Virus record (IMG/VR): IMGVR_UViG_3300022932_000020
Location: 1 to 42,320 of that record
Origin: a virus
DNA: 42,320 nt
Strand: one strand, 5' to 3'
Numbering within the stretch: the first letter of the stretch is position 1; each line of letters begins with the position of its first letter. Both the position numbers and the translations under genes were made by a program. The notes below the pieces were generated by a model. That model saw only the letters and a list, made by a program, of their open reading frames with translations, did no database searches and was not told the DNA's origin. Shown here one piece after another: positions 36,778-42,320 of the stretch.

Positions 36778-38043
36778 TCAGGCCGCGACCTTCAGGGCGC
36801 GCATGGGCTCCGGGTTCTTCACGCCACCGCCGGTCCGCTTCGTGGTATAAAAGTGGACGAACGGCTTGTTGGTGAAGGGATCGCGCAGCACGCGGATGCC
36901 GATGCGATCGACGATCTGGTACGTGGCATCCATGTCGCCATAGAGGGCCGCGACGTTACCTGCCGCGACCACCGGCATGCCGGGCATGTCCGCGATCGGC
37001 ACGCCAGCAATGGTGGAGGGCTGGCCAGCTTCGAACGAAGGCTGCCAGATGTAGTTGTTGCCCGCATCCTTCAGCTTCCGGAGCGCGCCGACGCTGCTGC
37101 GGTTGATGAACAGCCGCGCGTTCGCCTCGAACTCGGCGGGGAGATCGTAGACGAGGCTCAGGATGCCATCGGCTGTCAGCGCCGTGGCCGCCCCCGAGTT
37201 GACCACCGGGATTGCGCCCCAGGGGTGCTTGGCAGCGTTCGCCGCACCGGTGACATAGGTCAGCACGCCGAACGGCTTGTTGACGCCATCGCCAGAGAGG
37301 TGGGCGATGCCCTCTTGCTTGGCGAACTCGGTATTCACCTCGTCCGCAAGCCATGCCTCGATGTCCACCTCGGCGTCGTCGATCAGACCCTGCGATGCCG
37401 CCGGGTTCGCGTAGAGCTCACCCAGGCCGAAATCGAGGACAGTCAGGCCGGGCGTGGTGGTCGCCGGGCGAGCGGCGGTCTCACCGACCCAGCCGGAGCC
37501 GACGACACGATCGGAGAACACCTTCTTGAAGCCAGCGCCGCTGATCGAGATCACCGACGCATAGTTGCGCATCATCGACACCTGCTTGAGGCGCTTCGTG
37601 ATGGTGCGATCCCATTCGACCGGGGCGAGATAGCCGCCTTCGCCGTCCGTCTTCGTGGCGGCCGCGCGGATCTCTTCCAGCTTGGCGCTGATGTCGCCGC
37701 GCTTGAAGTAGGCCTTGAACTGCCCCGAATACTCCGGGTCGCGCGGCTGATCGCCGCCGCCACCATTGAGCTTGTAGGCGGCGATCTGGACCGCCTGTTC
37801 GTCGATCGATGCCTGCAACGCGGTGATCGCGTCGTTCATGCGGTCCGTCTTCTCGGCCGTCACCACATCCGTCTTGCCGGCCTTGATGTCGGCGAGCTCC
37901 TGGTTGTGGTGTGCCTTGAAGCCTTCCCAGGCAGTGGCGAGTGCTTCGATGGTCGGCGGGGACTTAGGCTGGGCTTCGGCGCGCACGGCGATGAGGCCCC
38001 GACCCGGCGCGGCGATGCCGCGCAGGTTGGTCAACATGGTCAT
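36778..38043 (-). CDS. major capsid protein (HK97 fold)
   Basis: A 421-residue protein from ATG 38043, AAGGAA upstream. An N-terminal helical delta-domain-like region (about residues 25-95, PPTIEALATAWEGFKAHHNQ) is followed by the HK97-fold core: GYLAPVEWDRTITKRLKQVS, GSGWVGETAARPATTTP, INRSSVGALRKLKDAGNNYI, and RVLRDPFTNKPFVHFYTTKR at the end. The N-terminal part is probably removed by the adjacent protease during maturation (known in HK97). Confidence 0.95.
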   Translation of the reverse strand: MTMLTNLRGIAAPGRGLIAVRAEAQPKSPPTIEALATAWEGFKAHHNQELADIKAGKTDVVTAEKTDRMNDAITALQASIDEQAVQIAAYKLNGGGGDQPRDPEYSGQFKAYFKRGDISAKLEEIRAAATKTDGEGGYLAPVEWDRTITKRLKQVSMMRNYASVISISGAGFKKVFSDRVVGSGWVGETAARPATTTPGLTVLDFGLGELYANPAASQGLIDDAEVDIEAWLADEVNTEFAKQEGIAHLSGDGVNKPFGVLTYVTGAANAAKHPWGAIPVVNSGAATALTADGILSLVYDLPAEFEANARLFINRSSVGALRKLKDAGNNYIWQPSFEAGQPSTIAGVPIADMPGMPVVAAGNVAALYGDMDATYQIVDRIGIRVLRDPFTNKPFVHFYTTKRTGGGVKNPEPMRALKVAA

Positions 38044-38053
38044 GTCTGTTCCT

Positions 38054-38923
38054 TCAGACGGTGAGGGCAAGCAGGGCGCGGCTCATTGCCGCGTCCGGTT
38101 CATCGCCAGCGCGAAGCGTGGCAGGGTCGGCAGCGTTATGCGTGCCGGGGTTCATCGCTCGGAACAGGTCACGGCGCTCGGATCGCGACATGCCGTTCTT
38201 GGCGAGAAATTGATCGAGCGAAGCCTTGTCGCTCGGGTGATCGGGTGCTTCCGCATAGACCGGCATCTGGGCTTCACGGTCGAGCAGCAGGTCGGCCAGG
38301 CCGGCGTCGATCGCCTGCTGGCCGCGGAAATAGACATCCTTGCCGGCGATCATCGCTTCGAACTCGTCGATCGGACGGCCGGAGCGCGCGGCGTAGGTCT
38401 CGCACATGCCGGCATCGATATGCTCAAGCGTCTGGTAGGCTTCCTTCATCTCCGACTTGGTGCCGAAGAACAGGCCGCGGGCTTCGTGGATCATGATCTC
38501 GGCGTTCGTCGCAACCGCAATCGTGTCACCGGCCATCGCAATCACCGAAGCGGCGGAAGCAGCGATGCCCAGCACCTGGACCTCAACGTCGGCATCGTGC
38601 CGGCGAAGCAGATTGTACATCGCGACGCCGTCAAAGACGTTTCCGCCGGGCGAGTTGATCTCGACGATGATCGGCTTGCCGGCGACGGAGCGCAACGCGC
38701 CCGCAATCTTCGGCACGGTCACACCGCCGCCCATGCCATCGTCGCCGATATAGTCGAAGATCGAGATGGTCGGGCGCGCACTGGCAAGCGCGGTTACGTC
38801 GAAGTGTTTGAACTCGGGCGACAGCGCACGCGCCTCGAACTTCCAGTCTGCACCGGAGCCAGCATTGCCGATCTCCGGCGGTCGCTGGCTTGCGTAGACG
38901 CTAAGCAGGTTGCGGTGGCGCAT
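38054..38923 (-). CDS. ClpP-like head maturation protease
   Basis: A 289-residue protein from ATG 38923, overlapping the portal gene end by 23 bases. VEINSPGGNVFDGVAMYNLL (SPGG 91-94), GIAASAASVIAMAG (Ser123 the likely nucleophile) and AEIMIHEARG (His146) are ClpP-type serine-protease motifs. The distal RPIDEFEAMIAGKDVYFRGQ, then AIDAGLAD, completes the family pattern. It cleaves scaffold or delta domains of the capsid before packaging. Confidence 0.92.
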   Translation of the reverse strand: MRHRNLLSVYASQRPPEIGNAGSGADWKFEARALSPEFKHFDVTALASARPTISIFDYIGDDGMGGGVTVPKIAGALRSVAGKPIIVEINSPGGNVFDGVAMYNLLRRHDADVEVQVLGIAASAASVIAMAGDTIAVATNAEIMIHEARGLFFGTKSEMKEAYQTLEHIDAGMCETYAARSGRPIDEFEAMIAGKDVYFRGQQAIDAGLADLLLDREAQMPVYAEAPDHPSDKASLDQFLAKNGMSRSERRDLFRAMNPGTHNAADPATLRAGDEPDAAMSRALLALTV

Positions 38924-40184
38924 TCTGCGATCCTTCCATTGCCGCGGCCGAGCCTTTCGACAGCCCACCGCCGTCGGCGTGCTGCGACAGGTCCAAGAAC
39001 CCCCGGGCTTCGTTCTGTTCCATGATTTGCGGGGCGCCGCCCGTGCCGACCAACTTTGAAAGAAAGTTGGCCTGCGCTTCCATCGAACCGCGGAGTAGCG
39101 CCCGCTCGTTGAACTTTGGGAAAAGCCGATCCTTGCGTTCCTGGTCGGTCAAGAGCGTCATGGAAATCGCTTCCTCCCAAGCCTTGAACCACGGGGCCAG
39201 TCCGTACTGTACGAAGAAAATACCCAACTGCTCGATGCCAGTGCCCCAGCTGGTGTCGTCCACCATGAGAAAGGGGCGCGGCACTCCGAAGATGCGCGCG
39301 ACTTCCTCGATTTGGTGCTGTCGGGTTTCCAGGTTCTGAGCATCTTTCGAGCTCGTCGACATGGGTTGGTACTTCAACCCTTCTTCCAGGATCAGACTTT
39401 TGCCTGCATTCTCTGAACCGGAGAACCGCTCCTCAATGCTGGCGCGAAGATGCGCAATGGCCGTATCGGTCAGTTTGCCCTCAGTTTGCAGGGCACCGCC
39501 CACCATCATGCCGTTGCGGAAAACGCGGGCTGCGGCCTCCTGAGCACGAAGCGACAAGCCCAAGACGTCCGCAGCGTAATCGGTAAGCGCCAGCCCTTTG
39601 ATGCCATCCTCCGATGGCCCCATAATGTGCAGCATATCTTCCGGTTGCACGGTGCGTTCACCGCCCGACTTATCCCGGACCTTGTAGATCACGGACCAGT
39701 CGTCGCGCTGCTCTGGGGTGACCCGATCCGGGGCGATCGGGTGAAGCGCCAGCACCCGCCCGCGGGCGCGGACAACGTAAGCGTAGGCATTCCCGTCCGT
39801 CAGCACGCGGTGCTGCATCAGCCTGCGGAACACGAAAGCGGACTGAGACTTGCTCGCTTTCGCCGAAAGTACGTCGAACAGCGGATGATCCCGCGCCTTC
39901 TCGGTCTTCCCGCCGTCGCTCGCTTGGAGCAGGTGGAGCGGCAGCATGCCGATCGAGTTCGAGATCAGAAAGACACAGCGCGCGACAGCCGAATTGCGCA
40001 ACACAGTACGCCGGTTGACTACGGCACCCGAGGCGTTCTCACTGCCTCCAAGCACCGCCAGGGCAAGGCTGTCGGCCAAGTCGACCGATGTATAGGCTTG
40101 CACGGAATGTGCAGGTGCTTGGGCTTCCGGCTGACGCCCGCCCGCCCCGTCCATCCAGCCGATGAGGCGGTCGAACAGTGTCAT
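38901..40184 (-). CDS. HK97-family portal protein
   Basis: A 427-residue protein. VARCVFLISNSIGMLPLHLL, HPLFDVLSAKASKSQSAFVF, QHRVLTDGNAYAYVVRARGR and YQPMSTSSKDAQNLETRQHQ with IEEVARIFGVPRPFL are the conserved blocks of HK97-type portals, in the right order. It forms the dodecameric channel for DNA packaging. The last 40 residues overlap the protease start. Confidence 0.95.
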   Translation of the reverse strand: MTLFDRLIGWMDGAGGRQPEAQAPAHSVQAYTSVDLADSLALAVLGGSENASGAVVNRRTVLRNSAVARCVFLISNSIGMLPLHLLQASDGGKTEKARDHPLFDVLSAKASKSQSAFVFRRLMQHRVLTDGNAYAYVVRARGRVLALHPIAPDRVTPEQRDDWSVIYKVRDKSGGERTVQPEDMLHIMGPSEDGIKGLALTDYAADVLGLSLRAQEAAARVFRNGMMVGGALQTEGKLTDTAIAHLRASIEERFSGSENAGKSLILEEGLKYQPMSTSSKDAQNLETRQHQIEEVARIFGVPRPFLMVDDTSWGTGIEQLGIFFVQYGLAPWFKAWEEAISMTLLTDQERKDRLFPKFNERALLRGSMEAQANFLSKLVGTGGAPQIMEQNEARGFLDLSQHADGGGLSKGSAAAMEGSQNAPPQPA

Positions 40185-40194
40185 TCCGCCCCTT

Positions 40195-41856
40195 TCAAAT
40201 CATCAACACGCCGCGGGTCTCGTACACAGAGCTTGGCTCGGATTCCTCCATGCTCAGCCCCTCCGCCATCAGCGCCGCGGTGATACCGTCGATCTTCAGG
40301 TGATCCTGGCCGTGCGGTTTGCGCGGGTAAATGTTGCCGCGGCCGTCTTCCTTGGCGGTGACGTTGGACGCCATCCAGTCGAACATCGGGTTGCCCGGAT
40401 GCACGCGCGTCTTGGCGACGATCGCCGCTTCCATCTCACGCATCGGCGGAGAAAGTGTCTTCGTCTGCATCGGATATTCGATCATCGGCGCGCCCTCCGC
40501 CTGCATTTGCTGGGCGAGGTGGTGCGCCTGGAACGGATCGAAGCCGACAGCCTGAACGTCCAGCTGCCGCATCAGCTTGCGGAGGTCTTCTGCGATGAAC
40601 TCGAAATCGGTGGCGTCGCCGGGCGTCAGTGTCAGGTGGCCGGCTGCATGCCAGCCGCCATATGCCGCGGCGTTCTTAGACCGGGCTTCGTGCACCACCG
40701 CTTCGGGCAGGTAGAACCGCGGCCAGTAGGCGAACCGACCATCGGGCATCCGGATCTTCGCGACCATCGCGGCCACGTCGATCTTGGTCGCCAGATCCAA
40801 CCCGATCCACGCCTCACACCCGGCGAGGTTGTCCAGATCGACATCGCCCTTGCAGGCCTGCCAGTCCGCCATGCCCAACCATGCGTCACGCGACGACACC
40901 CAGACGTTCAGGTGCTTTGTCAGGTTGATGCCCTGCTTGGCGGGCCGGCTCATCGTCTCCTCGAACCGCGCGAGCAGGAAGTCCTCGCCAACCGATATGC
41001 CCAGGTTCGGGTTGGCCTTGCGCCACACCGAGAAGTCCCGGAAGTCGTCTGCCTTGTCGATCGTGTAAATGATAGCGAACAGCCGGTCGTCGCCGATATG
41101 CCCTTCCAGCACGTCTTCGGCGAACCGTTGCAGGTCGTAGCAGGGGCCGCCGAGGTTATCGCCGGCGGTCGTGATGACCAACGCCAGCGGCTGCTCGCGG
41201 GCGCCCATGCCCGTCACCATCGTGTCGAACTGATCCGGCGTGTCGTGCTCGTGATATTCGTCAATGATCGCGCAGTGCGGCGAGCTGCCGTCTCCGGGCT
41301 TGCCGATCACCGGCTGGAAGCGCGACCCGTCCACCGTGAAGATCGACTTAGCCGCAACCGTCGCATCAAATTGGCCAAGGAAGTCATCCGCCTGCTGGGC
41401 CATCAGCTTCGCCGGCCGGAACACCTCCAGAGCCTGGCTCTCCGTCGTGGCGCCGCAGTAAACCTCCGCGCCGGGTTCCCCGTCCATGACCAGCATGTAC
41501 AGCCCGATGACCGCGGCCAGCACCGACTTGCCCTGCTTGCGGGGCAGCATGATGTAGGCCTGCCGGAAGCGGCGCTTGCCCTGCCCGTCCACGAACCCGA
41601 ACAGGCACGCCAGGATGAACACCTGCCAGTCCTGAAGCACGATCAGGTCACGGGTCCGTGCCCAGCGCCCTTTCACGTGCGGCATCATCTCGGCGAACCC
41701 GCAGACCCGTTCAACCCGCGCCGGCTCGTACAGCCAGTCGATACGATCCAGGTCCGCCAGAAACCGCGTGCAGGCCAGCTGAACCAGCCGGCACACCACA
41801 ATCTTGCCCGCGGCTACGCCCTCAGCATATGCTCGGGCGCGATCGGCGAAGCTCAC
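40195..41856 (-). CDS. terL: terminase large subunit
   Basis: A 553-residue protein, GTG start at 41856 overlapping the small-subunit stop (GTGA). The Walker A-like MLPRKQGKS (103-111) and Walker B HCAIIDEYHEH (194-204) mark the packaging ATPase. IGLDLATKIDVAAMV (Asp354) and DVQAVGFDPFQAHHLAQQM mark the RNase H-like nuclease that cuts concatemers. Sequence style is HK97/Terminase_1. It pumps DNA into the prohead through the portal. Confidence 0.96.
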   Translation of the reverse strand: MSFADRARAYAEGVAAGKIVVCRLVQLACTRFLADLDRIDWLYEPARVERVCGFAEMMPHVKGRWARTRDLIVLQDWQVFILACLFGFVDGQGKRRFRQAYIMLPRKQGKSVLAAVIGLYMLVMDGEPGAEVYCGATTESQALEVFRPAKLMAQQADDFLGQFDATVAAKSIFTVDGSRFQPVIGKPGDGSSPHCAIIDEYHEHDTPDQFDTMVTGMGAREQPLALVITTAGDNLGGPCYDLQRFAEDVLEGHIGDDRLFAIIYTIDKADDFRDFSVWRKANPNLGISVGEDFLLARFEETMSRPAKQGINLTKHLNVWVSSRDAWLGMADWQACKGDVDLDNLAGCEAWIGLDLATKIDVAAMVAKIRMPDGRFAYWPRFYLPEAVVHEARSKNAAAYGGWHAAGHLTLTPGDATDFEFIAEDLRKLMRQLDVQAVGFDPFQAHHLAQQMQAEGAPMIEYPMQTKTLSPPMREMEAAIVAKTRVHPGNPMFDWMASNVTAKEDGRGNIYPRKPHGQDHLKIDGITAALMAEGLSMEESEPSSVYETRGVLMI

Positions 41857-42257
41857 CCGGCAGCCTTAAGTGCCGCGAACCCCTTCTTCGCCTCGGCCGG
41901 CTTGCCCTGCGACACCTTGGAACGGGAGGCTGGCGTCATGCCGAACTCTCCGAGATAGGCCTGCAGGCGGGCATAGTCTGCGGCCACGGCTCGACCCGAG
42001 CGCATCACCTGCACCAGCCGCACAAGAGCCTCGAAAGCGGTGGCGTCCACCTGCGTCGAGACCCGGGCATGAAGCTGGCCGCGAAGCTCGTTCCACAGGT
42101 CGGCGTGGGCTTTGTCGAGATGCTCCGGAGCATCGGCATCGCGAAGGTCGGAGCCGTCAACCGTGGGCTCGGCCTGACGATCGCGCATGCGCTGAGGGTC
42201 GTGTTGGGCCGATCCGCTGATCAGGTGGAGCTCGGTCGGCTTCCGGGGTCTCCCCAT
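41853..42257 (-). CDS. terS: terminase small subunit (P27-like)
   Basis: A 134-residue protein from ATG 42257; the frame opens earlier, but the MGRPRKPTELHLISGSAQHD start is the standard one for P27-family small terminases. The C-terminal helices (VRLVQVMRSGRAVAADYARL, LGEFGMTPASRSKV) match that family. It recognises the packaging site and loads the large subunit. Between it and the right edge lies only a terminator. Confidence 0.9.
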   Translation of the reverse strand: MGRPRKPTELHLISGSAQHDPQRMRDRQAEPTVDGSDLRDADAPEHLDKAHADLWNELRGQLHARVSTQVDATAFEALVRLVQVMRSGRAVAADYARLQAYLGEFGMTPASRSKVSQGKPAEAKKGFAALKAAG

Positions 42258-42286
42258 ACTGGTGGCCTCATCGAGTTTTGCGGAAA

Positions 42287-42318
42287 TAAGAAAAAGCCTT
42301 GGGCGTCGGTCCTGAGGC
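42287..42318 (-). terminator. Rho-independent terminator pointing leftwards at the right edge
   Basis: On the minus strand: GCCTCAGG, loop ACCGACG, CCCAAGGC, then TTTTTCTTATT. The 8-bp stem has two G-U pairs. It would end a transcript coming from beyond the right edge before terS, separating that operon from the late genes. No gene or promoter is visible between it and terS (42258-42286). Confidence 0.65.
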
Positions 42319-42320
42319 AC

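Noticed and set aside
40162-41958. Long plus-strand open frame (598 codons) opposite the large terminase
   Set aside because: It is antisense to a clear terminase with ATPase and nuclease motifs. The translated product is Arg/His/Val-rich with no domain, typical of a GC-rich shadow frame.
1-42320. Direct circular closure of the window
   Set aside because: Joining base 42320 to base 1 fuses the truncated HTH gene in frame with the small terminase through a terminator, which is implausible. Sequence is likely missing between the ends.
1-42320. CRISPR arrays, insertion sequences, rRNA genes
   Set aside because: No regularly spaced repeats, transposase genes or rRNA-like sequence were seen on reading through both strands.

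Overview
The window looks like most or all of one temperate siphovirus (phage or prophage) of a GC-rich alphaproteobacterium, probably a Sphingomonadales host. The evidence is high GC throughout, a GapR/DUF2312 protein, 'GIGHNS'-type phage proteins, and an HK97-type head with a long non-contractile-tail module. The host assignment is inference. No ordinary chromosomal gene is visible.

Layout. Positions 1-2774 (minus) are a tightly overlapped early-left operon: a Cro-like regulator, short regulators, a Myb/SANT-like protein, a GapR homologue, a RusA resolvase, a DnaA-domain-IV-like protein and a truncated helix-turn-helix replication protein running off the left edge. An XRE repressor (2847-3335, plus) is flanked on both sides by copies of an 11-bp operator, TGCNTTNTGCA. 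Positions 3590-12440 (plus) are the early-right operon: small unknowns, then a recombination set (Erf, SSB, HNH/Ref-like, NinB, NinI-like phosphatase), an adenine methylase, a MazG-like protein, an Xis-like protein and a tyrosine integrase. Immediately after int lies the 5' half of a tRNA-Ser(UGA) gene (12503-12546), the likely attP core, with repeats that could be integrase arm sites.

Positions 12719-16972 (plus) are small accessory genes, including an XF1762-type protein, a Lar-like zinc protein and a HEPN-like protein. From 16943 to 42257 the minus strand carries lysis (spanin pair, endolysin, holin-like proteins), tail tip, tape measure, tail chaperones joined by a predicted -1 frameshift, tail tube, head-tail connectors, two large surface-type proteins, major capsid, ClpP-like protease, portal and terminase. 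Four plus-strand genes in three loci interrupt this late module and look like morons: 18436-18657, the 24566-25020 pair, and an acyltransferase at 31656-32816.

An internal attP-like site, with phage genes on both sides, means the sequence is a circularly permuted phage genome, a concatemer or a tandem prophage rather than one simply integrated prophage. The two ends cannot be joined directly: doing so would fuse the left-edge replication gene in frame to the small terminase. Some sequence is therefore missing between them. The most unusual items are the nucleoside-hydrolase-like/LamG fusion beside a beta-helix protein in the head module, the AAACCCT frameshift site, the repeat-bounded acyltransferase moron, and the GapR plus DnaA-domain-IV replication set.
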